Below, piece after piece: positions 8,942-16,740 of a stretch of 42,695 bases of DNA (position 1 is its first letter; every line of letters starts with the position of its first letter). Origin of the DNA: an uncultured Bacteroidales bacterium (GTDB lineage Bacteria; Bacteroidota; Bacteroidia; Bacteroidales; P3); NCBI GenBank assembly GCA_944321885.1, contig CALUNB010000020.1:1-42695 (forward strand), read 5' to 3'. The translations under genes were made by a program, and so were the position numbers. The notes beneath the pieces are model-generated. The model searched no databases. It was not told where the DNA came from and saw only the letters and a program-made list of their open reading frames with translations.

Positions 8942-10225
8942 ATGCGTCTTCCTGCGATAGTGAACCGGCATAAATCCGTGGTGGAGAGTTTCTTTTCCTT
9001 GTCCGTCCTCAACGGGGTGGTCTTGTTGTTCCCTTTGCTGACCTTGCCCTATATCTTGCGGGTGGTAGGCCCGGCCAATTACGGGGTGTACGGTTTTATT
9101 TATATCTTGGTCCAATATGCTTTGATTTTCAATAATTATGGCTTTGACTTTTCGGCTACCAAGCAGATTTCCCAGCACCGGGATGATGCTGCCTTGGTCA
9201 ACCGGATTTACAACGCGGTCATTGCATGCCGATTGCTATTATTCATAGCTTGTTTGGTGGTTTTCATGCTGTTGTCCATTTGGTTATTGCCGGACTCCAC
9301 GCAGCGTTGGATGTTGCTGGGTGGCATGAGCCTTGTCTTGGGTAATACTTTCACGGCTGTCTGGTTCTTCCAGGGCATGGAAAAGATGTGGTATCTGACT
9401 TTTGTCAACGTTTTGGGAAAGAGCCTTTTCCTAATCATGGTCTTTATTGTAATCCGTAAACCGGATGATTACGTGTATCTTCCTCTTTTGGACGGTTTGG
9501 GCTATGTGGCAGGTGGGATTGCCAGCATTCTTATTGCCAAGAAACAGTTTTCAGTCCGTTTCGTGCGCCCGAGCTGGGCGGAAATACGGGCGCAATTCCG
9601 TGCGGGTGCCGCCGTGTTCGGTTCCACCCTGGGTATGACCCTGTACCGGAAATCCAATATTTTTATTTTGAGATTCTTTGTTGGAGATGCCGCTTTGGGG
9701 ATTTATACGGCGGCCGAAAAGATTATCACTGGTTTCCAAGGTATTATCTCTCCCATTTCCCAAGCTTTGTTTCCCCATTTGGGCCGGAGTTTCGTGGGGC
9801 ATTCTTGTGAGGAAAATATCCGGACATTGGGGAGGGTTTCCAAATACTTGGGACCGCTTTTGGCTTTGGCGGCCCTTTTCGTGGTGTTGTTTTCCGATTG
9901 GCTGATTCGTTTGCTTTGCGGTGAAGGCTTTTCCGAAGCCAAGCATTTGTTGGTTATCATGAGTCCGGTCCTGTTTTTCGGAGGCATGAACTATTTGTTG
10001 GGCATTGTGGGCTTAGTCAACTTGGACCGTTCGAAGTCATTTTTCGTAAGTGTTTTGCTGGCCGGGGTTGTGAGTGTCCTTTGGGTTATCTGTACCGCGC
10101 CCGGCTTGGGAGTGGATGCTGGGGCCTGGGCCATGACCCTGTCGGAAATCGTGTTGTTTTTCTCTTGTCTGGGTGTTTTGGTCGGATTATGGCGGAAGCA
10201 TCGCAAGGATTCGAACCATGATTGA
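8942..10225 (+). CDS. Wzx-type polysaccharide flippase (MATE/MVF superfamily)
   Basis: This is a 427-residue polytopic membrane protein with about 12 hydrophobic segments. Family-typical blocks are LTLPYILRVVGPANYGVYGF near residue 35, followed by the polar KQISQHRDD loop, and AVWFFQGMEKMWY near 140. Members flip undecaprenyl-linked oligosaccharide repeat units to the periplasmic face, where polymerases act. ATG 8942 is preferred over the upstream GTG at 8906 because it begins directly with the basic N-terminus and first membrane helix. It is followed by glycosyltransferases and polymerase-like genes, which supports an O-antigen, capsule or exopolysaccharide role. Confidence 0.85.
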   Translation: MRLPAIVNRHKSVVESFFSLSVLNGVVLLFPLLTLPYILRVVGPANYGVYGFIYILVQYALIFNNYGFDFSATKQISQHRDDAALVNRIYNAVIACRLLLFIACLVVFMLLSIWLLPDSTQRWMLLGGMSLVLGNTFTAVWFFQGMEKMWYLTFVNVLGKSLFLIMVFIVIRKPDDYVYLPLLDGLGYVAGGIASILIAKKQFSVRFVRPSWAEIRAQFRAGAAVFGSTLGMTLYRKSNIFILRFFVGDAALGIYTAAEKIITGFQGIISPISQALFPHLGRSFVGHSCEENIRTLGRVSKYLGPLLALAALFVVLFSDWLIRLLCGEGFSEAKHLLVIMSPVLFFGGMNYLLGIVGLVNLDRSKSFFVSVLLAGVVSVLWVICTAPGLGVDAGAWAMTLSEIVLFFSCLGVLVGLWRKHRKDSNHD

Positions 10226-10251
10226 TTGGCAATGGTCCATGGTGTTTTCAT

Positions 10252-10429
10252 ATCTTTTGACTGTCGTCGAAGATAAGATGCGGTTCGGCATAGCCAAACT
10301 GGAAACTGTGTTTCCATTTGTCTCTGCGCTCTCCTTTCGCTATCTTTGACTGTCGTCGAAGATAGCTTGGTCTCGGCCATGCTTAAGCAAAGGAATGCTT
10401 GGCATGGCGCTCGACTTTCGCTATCTTTG
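10252..10429 (+). repeat. Two diverged copies of the 77-bp promoter-bearing repeat
   Basis: Both copies carry a GTCGTCGAAGATA-like left part and end in CTTTCGCTATCTTTG (near 10348 and at 10429). They match, in opposite orientation, the three tandem units at 26990-27220. The middle parts are diverged. Confidence 0.75.
10422..10429 (+). promoter_or_regulatory. -7 box (TATCTTTG) supplied by the 77-bp repeat
   Basis: The terminal TATCTTTG of the second repeat copy lies 22 nt upstream of the glycosyltransferase ATG at 10452, the right distance for a short-leader Bacteroidota promoter. Confidence 0.55.
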
Positions 10430-10451
10430 CCCTTTTCCAATACGGAAGCGT

Positions 10452-11516
10452 ATGACGGCCATAATCATTTTGAACTGGAACGGGTATCAGGATACGATTG
10501 CTTGCATAGAATCGTTGATGGCGATGGGCAGGCAGGATTTCTTGTGGATGGTGGTGGATAATGGTTCTGCCAACGATTCCGTGTTCCAGATACAATCTTT
10601 TTTGGAAAACAGGCGGATTCCTTATGTTTCTTGTAAGGAAGGAGATGCCTTGACCTCTGCTCTACAAGCAGGAACGGGGGTTGTTTATGCCTTGACGGAA
10701 AACTATGGGTTCGCCAAAGGGAATAATCTTGGAATAGATTTGGTAGAGCAATCCGTCAAGGAATTTGGTCCGGAGAGTTTCTTTCCGGAATATTATTTGT
10801 TGTTGAACAGCGATACCGAAGTGGAGCCGGACTTCCTTTCCAAATTGGAGGATTTTGCCCAGGGACATCCGGAATATGTGGCTTTGACCCCTCAAATCCG
10901 GTATATGGAACCCCGGGATTTGGTCTGGAATTGTGGTGGGCGTTTGCTATTTGGCCAACGGATGTATAATTACGATCGAAAACCCGTGGCTGACATCAAG
11001 GAAAAAGGATATATTCCGGTCGGTTTCCTTACGGGTTGCGCTTTGTTTGCACGGAGGGGATTGTTAGGAAACCCCGATGCTGTTTTGCGTAGGTATTCTT
11101 GTGCGGATGTTTCCGCCTTGCAGAGGCCTCGTCTACTTACCGAGCGTTTTTTTTTCGGGGAGGAGGATTTCGATTTTTCTTTGAGCCGCCAGGGCCTTAA
11201 GCAGAAGATGGCTTGTGTTTTGGATTCGGTGATTTACCATAAGGCGGGTGCTTCGAGAAAGGATTTTGATCATCTGGGGCATTGTTATCTGTATTATCTC
11301 AACCGGTTCATTGATGTCCGCCAACATTGGGGGCGTTTTAAATTCTTGGTATGGAGGATTTTGTACGTGCCTTATGTCGCATATATCCTGCGCGGGCATG
11401 CTGCGGACTGGAAAACGGTTTTCCGTTGTTTGCGGCAATTACGGAAAGAATCGGCCGGGCTGGAAGAAGTGGATAGGAATTGTTTTTTTTCGTGCATAGG
11501 CAAGCAATGGGCTTGA
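10452..11516 (+). CDS. Family 2 (GT-A) glycosyltransferase
   Basis: The 354-residue cytoplasmic enzyme begins TAIIILNWNGYQDTIACIES, the standard GT2 start. VVDNGSANDS near residue 36 binds nucleotide, and NYGFAKGNNLGI and LLLNSDTEVEP (near 118, the DXD-equivalent metal site) follow. The form resembles rhamnosyltransferase-like GT2 enzymes with a GFLTGCALFARR block, in which a sugar is added to a lipid-linked acceptor. Donor and acceptor cannot be told from sequence. The ATG at 10452 was chosen because the GT2 fold starts there; the in-frame upstream extension overlaps the repeat. Transcription probably starts from the repeat-borne promoter. Confidence 0.88.
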   Translation: MTAIIILNWNGYQDTIACIESLMAMGRQDFLWMVVDNGSANDSVFQIQSFLENRRIPYVSCKEGDALTSALQAGTGVVYALTENYGFAKGNNLGIDLVEQSVKEFGPESFFPEYYLLLNSDTEVEPDFLSKLEDFAQGHPEYVALTPQIRYMEPRDLVWNCGGRLLFGQRMYNYDRKPVADIKEKGYIPVGFLTGCALFARRGLLGNPDAVLRRYSCADVSALQRPRLLTERFFFGEEDFDFSLSRQGLKQKMACVLDSVIYHKAGASRKDFDHLGHCYLYYLNRFIDVRQHWGRFKFLVWRILYVPYVAYILRGHAADWKTVFRCLRQLRKESAGLEEVDRNCFFSCIGKQWA

Positions 11517-11528
11517 AACAGGTTGGTT

Positions 11529-12506
11529 ATGAAGAGGAAGATTGTAAAAATCGATTTGAATAATAAAAACTACGGTGGACGGATTTACGAAAATAAAATA
11601 TTGTCCCTGTTAGGAAACCAGTATGAGTTCAAAAGAGTGTTCCTGTTGAAGCACCCTGTGAAATTCCTGAACTTGCCGTGGATTCTGTGGGTATATGTCA
11701 AGTATAGGTTTTTTTATCGTGGTGCATTGATGCTCACAAACCAGACGACATGGCTGGTAGGAAAAAGGTCGAAGAATTTGATTGTCATACATCATATCGA
11801 TAGTGAAAATCAGAGAGGTTTGAGCGGAAGGTATCAAAGGATGTGCGATAAGAGATTGCTGTTGGACAAGGAACGTTTCCATATTGTGGTGGTGGTTGCG
11901 AATTATTGGTTGAACGTTATGAAAAAAATCCGGTTCCATAATGTTCATTTGATTTATAACTCATTTGATCCGGCTTTGTATCGGTTCGATGCGGCGGAGA
12001 TAGCGGATTTCAAGTCCCGTTACGGCTTGGCGGGCAAACCTGTCGTTTATCTTGGAAATTGTCAGAAATCCAAAGGGGTCATCGAGGCTTTTGAGGCGTT
12101 GAAGCATTTGGATTGCTATTTTGTGACGACTGGGCTCAAAGATGTGGAGATTCCATCGCCGGCCCGGCATCTGCAATTGAGCTTCAGGGATTATCGTCTG
12201 TTGTTGGCTGCTTCCAGCGTGGTGGTTACGATGTCTTCCTTTGCCGAGGGATGGAACAGGACCGCGCATGAAGCATTGCTTTGCGGTACGCCTGTCATCG
12301 GTTCCGGGGCAGGGGGAATGCAGGAGCTGTTGGAAATGGGAGGAGGATATTTGTGTTCTGACATACGGGATTTAGCCTGTATGGTGGAGAAGATTCTTGA
12401 GAATCCTTCACGGAGTGTTCCTGAGAAGTTGGTGCAATTCGATGAGACGTATTTTCAAGCTGCATGGAATTCTGTCCTGGAGGAACTCTTGGGGGAACCG
12501 GAATGA
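11529..12506 (+). CDS. GT-B (family 4-like) glycosyltransferase
   Basis: The 325-residue protein has an N-terminal acceptor-side half. The C-terminal nucleotide-sugar half begins at KPVVYLGNCQKSKGVIEAFE (near residue 175) and carries the E-x7-E motif in AEGWNRTAHEALLCGTPVIG (near 240), followed by a Gly-rich GAGGMQELLEMGG. This fits retaining GT4-type enzymes. The N-terminus KIDLNNKNYGGRIYENKIL takes the place of the usual glycine-rich loop. ATG 11529 is preferred over the TTG at 11523. It is 12 nt behind the GT2 gene, so the two are probably co-transcribed. Substrate unknown. Confidence 0.8.
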   Translation: MKRKIVKIDLNNKNYGGRIYENKILSLLGNQYEFKRVFLLKHPVKFLNLPWILWVYVKYRFFYRGALMLTNQTTWLVGKRSKNLIVIHHIDSENQRGLSGRYQRMCDKRLLLDKERFHIVVVVANYWLNVMKKIRFHNVHLIYNSFDPALYRFDAAEIADFKSRYGLAGKPVVYLGNCQKSKGVIEAFEALKHLDCYFVTTGLKDVEIPSPARHLQLSFRDYRLLLAASSVVVTMSSFAEGWNRTAHEALLCGTPVIGSGAGGMQELLEMGGGYLCSDIRDLACMVEKILENPSRSVPEKLVQFDETYFQAAWNSVLEELLGEPE

Positions 12507-12656
12507 CCTGTGCGGCTTTCCGGCTTCATGGATATGTTTGCAGAAGTCTGGAAATTTTGCGAATATTGCCTTTGCGTTATGCGTGTCGAGGGATGTGGAA
12601 TCTTCGACAGGTGTTTTGAAAAAAGTTAAAACAGCTTCCTAATTTCCTCGGCACTT

Positions 12657-13937
12657 ATGGAGTTTTTGTGGCTTGTTCTTTTGTTTCTCGAAGTGTTTGT
12701 GTTCTCTGTCTTGGAGAAGCGGATGTGGCAGACATGGTTGACTCCATTGATGTTCGTGATGGTTCCATACACGGTGGTTTTGCTTGTTTCGGTGTTGCTG
12801 GCAGGTAAGTTGGGCTTGGAACGATTTTATTTTCCCAGTGTACTCCCATGGATAATAGGGTTGGCTCTGTTTATGCTGGTTAGTTCGCTGGCGTGGTGGT
12901 TAACGAGGAGAAGGGGGGCGGTTTTGAAGAAAAAGGATGTATCGTTTGCTGTGCCGGAGCATCTTCCCAAGTTGATTTTGGCTGTTTCGGGGGTGTGTTG
13001 TATTTTTTTGGTTATAAAAATTTTATGCCTTTGTCGCCAGGGAGTGCGGATGGGAAGCGAGGAATTCGGTTATATGTTCGGGGGGTATGGATGGGCTGGA
13101 CATCTCGTGGTTCTTGGAATGGCATTGTTGGTATTGTTGATTCCCCTTTTGGATGTGCGGCTCGGAGGAAAAAGCGGGAAAACGAAACTTATGGCCGCGG
13201 GGGTGTGGACGGCATTTTTCGCTTGGCTTTTCTTCTTGTTTGTGAACCAAGTGAAATCATGGATTATCCTGCCTCTGATAGCGGGCTGCATCTTGCGTGT
13301 TTTTTCGCGCAAGGGAAAAAAGACGGACATCCGCATGGTTCTGGGTGCCGCGTTAGGATGTGCCGGCATATTCTTCATGAGTTATATCTTGATTTATCTT
13401 GCAGGAGGTACTGCTGCGGACGGAAAGTCTTTCGGGGGGCAATTGATGGATATTTCCAAGTTGTTCGTGCATTATTTTACTTCAGGGACGATGGGATTGA
13501 GCATAGATATGCAGCGAGGCATCCTTGAACAGCATGATTGGCATTTCATTTTGACTCCTTTATACAATATTTGGTATTCTTTGGCCGGCCAGCCTTTGGT
13601 TTCGGGGTATAATCCCGAATTCATTTATACCGGATTGGATTACACAAATGTGCGGACTCTGTTCGGGACATTGTATGTTTTCAGCGGTGGTGGCGGTTTG
13701 GTCCTTTTCGGTTTGCTTGGAGCTGTTGCGAGTTATATCTTTTTTTCCTTGTACCGGCAAGGGAAGCTGTGGGCTTTGGCTTATTATGCCTGGTCTTGCA
13801 CGATTTTGTTCATGGGATGGTTCGATACTTATACCCAATTGTTGACAACTTGGGAGATTCCCTTGTTCATGTTGGTCTTGGGGCTGCTGGCTTCGTGTTT
13901 GGGAAAATGTAAATTTGCAATAGCGAAAGGGGGGTAA
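12657..13937 (+). CDS. Polymerase-like polytopic membrane protein, first of a tandem pair
   Basis: The 426-residue protein has about 10-12 hydrophobic helices and a large periplasmic-type loop (about residues 255-335). It has no soluble enzymatic domain. Position after Wzx and glycosyltransferases, the topology and the size fit an oligosaccharide repeat-unit polymerase (Wzy/EpsG-like), but Wzy proteins are too divergent for a sure call by eye. It is a paralogue of the next gene. Shared landmarks are GSEEFG (GSDEFG in the neighbour), VKSWIILPLIAG (VKSWLMIPLLGG), VRTLFGTLYVF (VRTMIGSLFIY) and MGWFDTY (MGWFEFY). One nucleotide separates its stop from the next ATG. Confidence 0.65.
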   Translation: MEFLWLVLLFLEVFVFSVLEKRMWQTWLTPLMFVMVPYTVVLLVSVLLAGKLGLERFYFPSVLPWIIGLALFMLVSSLAWWLTRRRGAVLKKKDVSFAVPEHLPKLILAVSGVCCIFLVIKILCLCRQGVRMGSEEFGYMFGGYGWAGHLVVLGMALLVLLIPLLDVRLGGKSGKTKLMAAGVWTAFFAWLFFLFVNQVKSWIILPLIAGCILRVFSRKGKKTDIRMVLGAALGCAGIFFMSYILIYLAGGTAADGKSFGGQLMDISKLFVHYFTSGTMGLSIDMQRGILEQHDWHFILTPLYNIWYSLAGQPLVSGYNPEFIYTGLDYTNVRTLFGTLYVFSGGGGLVLFGLLGAVASYIFFSLYRQGKLWALAYYAWSCTILFMGWFDTYTQLLTTWEIPLFMLVLGLLASCLGKCKFAIAKGG

Positions 13938-13938
13938 G

Positions 13939-15216
13939 ATGGAAATATTGCCAGCCGTAGTCTTATATGCGGAAGTAATCCTTCTTGCATCGATAGACAA
14001 GAATCTTTGGAGAACTTTGTACACACCGTTCAATGTGTTGGCCATCCCGTATGCCGTGGTGTTGACTGTTTGCCTGCTTATCAATGGGACGATGGGCTTC
14101 GGTGCGTTTTATTATCCAAGCATTTGGGTCTGGGTAATCGGGCTTTTGGTTTTCTATGTTCCTTCTTTTCTATTGGGCGCGCTGTATAATGCGGCGACCA
14201 GGGGTGTTTCGGATTTGTCATTTAAATTTTATGAATCGGATATCCGGACATTGGAGAAAATAACCCAGGTGATCATCGTATTGTTTCTCGTATGGATAGC
14301 GTATCTTTTTTCGACCTCGCCTTTTAAACCTGGTAGCGACGAATTCGGTGTGGCTTTGGCGGGGGAAGGTCTGTTCGGGCATCTGTTTTCGGTACTGATG
14401 GCTCTGTCCATTCTTTGGATTGCATTGGTTGGCAAGGAGAATAAAAGGTATTGGATTTATATTCTTTGTTTTATTGTTTTGGGGGTGTTGTATCTGGTTA
14501 AGAGCTGGTTGATGATACCTTTGCTTGGAGGTATATTCTTGCGGCTGCTGATTGGACGGATGCGGTTGCGTATAAAGTTGATTGCAGGGGTGGTACTTGG
14601 TGGATTTGCGTTCTTTTTTCTTTCCTATTGGATTTCGATGTTTATGACGAATAGGGACTGGGGGATGCAATATTATGGATTGACTAGTTCCGAATATGCT
14701 GCAGAAACGGTGGAATATATCCAGAAACATTTTGTAACGTATCTTACGGCTGGAGTCTATGGCTTGAGCGAAGATATGGGCATGGGTATCGTCGAACCTC
14801 AGGATCCGACAAAAATTTACACATCTTTTGTGAATATAGGGCACTTGTTTACAGGAGAAGAAATGGTGTCGGCAATTAATGAAAAGTATATTACCACAAC
14901 CAAGTTGGACAATGGTACCAATGTCCGCACCATGATAGGGTCTTTGTTCATCTATTTGGGAAAATGGCATGCGATAGCCTATTTGGGCGTGTTTTCGGTT
15001 TTGACCCATGTGCTGTTTTTTATTGCTCGCCAGAAAAAATCCATGTTAGGCTTGGTTGTTGTAAGTTGGGTATTGGGGAATTTGTTCATGGGGTGGTTTG
15101 AATTTTATTTTCAACACTTGAATTTCATTACAGTTCCTTTGTTTTCCTTTGCCTTGTGGGAAATCTGTTATTATGTCCGGCATCGGAATTCACAGGACGG
15201 GTTGCTTCGGAGATAG
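13939..15216 (+). CDS. Polymerase-like polytopic membrane protein, second of a tandem pair
   Basis: The 425-residue membrane protein is aligned end to end with the preceding gene, apparently through tandem duplication. Both have the N-terminal ME-[FI]-L start, the GSxEFG loop, the VKSW helix and the MGWF helix near the C-terminus. The large loop (about 235-330) differs strongly, including VEYIQKHFVTYLTAGVYGLS, which corresponds to LFVHYFTSGTMGLS in the first copy. Function is inferred as a repeat-unit polymerase or ligase-like step. The next gene has an AGGAGG just before its start, overlapping this stop codon. Confidence 0.65.
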   Translation: MEILPAVVLYAEVILLASIDKNLWRTLYTPFNVLAIPYAVVLTVCLLINGTMGFGAFYYPSIWVWVIGLLVFYVPSFLLGALYNAATRGVSDLSFKFYESDIRTLEKITQVIIVLFLVWIAYLFSTSPFKPGSDEFGVALAGEGLFGHLFSVLMALSILWIALVGKENKRYWIYILCFIVLGVLYLVKSWLMIPLLGGIFLRLLIGRMRLRIKLIAGVVLGGFAFFFLSYWISMFMTNRDWGMQYYGLTSSEYAAETVEYIQKHFVTYLTAGVYGLSEDMGMGIVEPQDPTKIYTSFVNIGHLFTGEEMVSAINEKYITTTKLDNGTNVRTMIGSLFIYLGKWHAIAYLGVFSVLTHVLFFIARQKKSMLGLVVVSWVLGNLFMGWFEFYFQHLNFITVPLFSFALWEICYYVRHRNSQDGLLRR

Positions 15217-15227
15217 GAGGATTGGAG

Positions 15228-16607
15228 ATGTCTGCATGGGTAGGCTCTTTTGCGGAAAAAGATTTGTACCGGGAGGATTTATCAAGCTCTTGGAAGGTTC
15301 CCTTTCGGGGCTTTTTTGTTTTTCTGCAAGTCCTGGCAGGATGTTTGTTGATTTTGTCTTTCTGGCTTCCTTACAACATCTATTCCTATGTCTTTGGAGT
15401 GGGTGTGGGAATTGCCGTGGTCCATGCTTTCTTGCGTCCCCGGGCAAGCTGGAACTGGCAACAGTTCCGTCCGTTCCTGCCTTGGCTTATCCTGTATGCG
15501 TTCTTTTGGGTGTCCGTGCTTTATTCGTCAGACAAGGTGGAGGCTGTGAACCGTTGCGGGCGTTATCTTTCCTTGTTGTTGTTCCCGGTTGTTTTCATCG
15601 GGATGGGGCCTTCGTTTTTCACGCGGAAGCGAGTGCGTCTGTTTGCCTTGATTTTTGTGGTAAGTTGTGCCTTGGAAGCGCTTTGCCGGACCGGGGTTGC
15701 GTTGCATGTCTTTTTGACGGTGCCGCAATTGGAACATTACCGCCAAGCGGGTTTCTTGGCTGCTTTGAACGAATTTGTGGGATTCCAGAACATTTACATC
15801 ACCTGGTCGGATGTACGTCCTGTTATGCACACGACATTCGAGGCGCTTTTGTTGGATATGGCCTTCGCCTTGACAAGTATCGCTTGGATTGGGAGAGACC
15901 CTCTTTTTGAAAGGCGCGGTGTCCGGATTTCGGCGGCTTTCGCCCTGTTCCTTTTTACCTTGACTTTGGTTTCGACTAATTCCAAAACCGGGCAGATCTT
16001 GTTCTTGGGGACCTTGGTGATTCTGGGGATTCATGCCTGGCGGAACCGGAGGCGCCGTTTAGTCGGCATCGGGCTTGCCGTGGTGCTTTTGTCGGGGGTG
16101 GCCTTGTTCCCTTTTGTGGGGAAGGGGATTTTCAGCCGATTGACCCGCTCGATAGAGATTGTGGATCTTTTGATGGAGAAGAACTTGGATCATGCTGTCA
16201 GCGATGGTTCCACTTTGCCCCGGATTCATTGTTGGCGGTTGGGTTGGGAGATGTTCAAAGAACATCCGCTGGTTGGTATCGGTATCGGGAGCCATTCGGA
16301 TTTCACGGCAGCTTACCAGCAACGCCATGGAGACCTGAAGGTTTATACCCATCCGCATAACCAGTTCTTGTTCCTTCTACTCTCCACGGGTATCATAGGT
16401 CTTTCGGTTTTCCTTTGGTTCTGGTGCGATGTGATAGGCCGCGTATGGCGGAGCCGGAATTCCTTTTGGTGGATTTGGCTGTCGGGTCTGTTCCTGGTTT
16501 GCATGACCGACACCCTCTTCAATAGCCTGCAAGGCTTGTTCTGTTTCTGCGCTTTTTACGGTTTGCTGTGTTACGGGGAGAAACGGAACCCGGATCGGAT
16601 TGTGTAA
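15228..16607 (+). CDS. O-antigen ligase/polymerase family membrane protein (Wzy_C)
   Basis: The 459-residue protein has about 10-12 membrane helices. The Wzy_C/O-antigen ligase signature is seen as HPLVGIGIGSHSDFTAAY followed by YTHPHNQFLFLLLSTGIIGL (near residues 345-390), with the conserved H-x-H-N segment in the large periplasmic loop. Such proteins either polymerise repeat units or ligate finished polymer to lipid A-core (WaaL). ATG 15228 is preceded by an AGGAGG at 15214-15219, unusual in a phylum that seldom relies on Shine-Dalgarno pairing. It ends the polysaccharide run. WaaL function is possible, since two other polymerase candidates precede it. Confidence 0.8.
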   Translation: MSAWVGSFAEKDLYREDLSSSWKVPFRGFFVFLQVLAGCLLILSFWLPYNIYSYVFGVGVGIAVVHAFLRPRASWNWQQFRPFLPWLILYAFFWVSVLYSSDKVEAVNRCGRYLSLLLFPVVFIGMGPSFFTRKRVRLFALIFVVSCALEALCRTGVALHVFLTVPQLEHYRQAGFLAALNEFVGFQNIYITWSDVRPVMHTTFEALLLDMAFALTSIAWIGRDPLFERRGVRISAAFALFLFTLTLVSTNSKTGQILFLGTLVILGIHAWRNRRRRLVGIGLAVVLLSGVALFPFVGKGIFSRLTRSIEIVDLLMEKNLDHAVSDGSTLPRIHCWRLGWEMFKEHPLVGIGIGSHSDFTAAYQQRHGDLKVYTHPHNQFLFLLLSTGIIGLSVFLWFWCDVIGRVWRSRNSFWWIWLSGLFLVCMTDTLFNSLQGLFCFCAFYGLLCYGEKRNPDRIV

Positions 16608-16708
16608 GTTTTGTAACTTCGCGCTTCCATACATTTGTCCTACCGGCGGATATGGCTTGGTTTCGGCATGGATCGAATTTCGTTCGGATTGGTGCTCGAC
16701 ATCCGCTA

Positions 16709-16716
16709 TATTTTCG
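16709..16716 (+). promoter_or_regulatory. -7-like box (TATTTTCG) before rpoN
   Basis: TATTTTCG differs from TAnnTTTG by one base. It lies 25 nt upstream of the rpoN ATG. Confidence 0.35.
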
Positions 16717-16740
16717 CAATTAAAAACAGGTTTCGCAACC

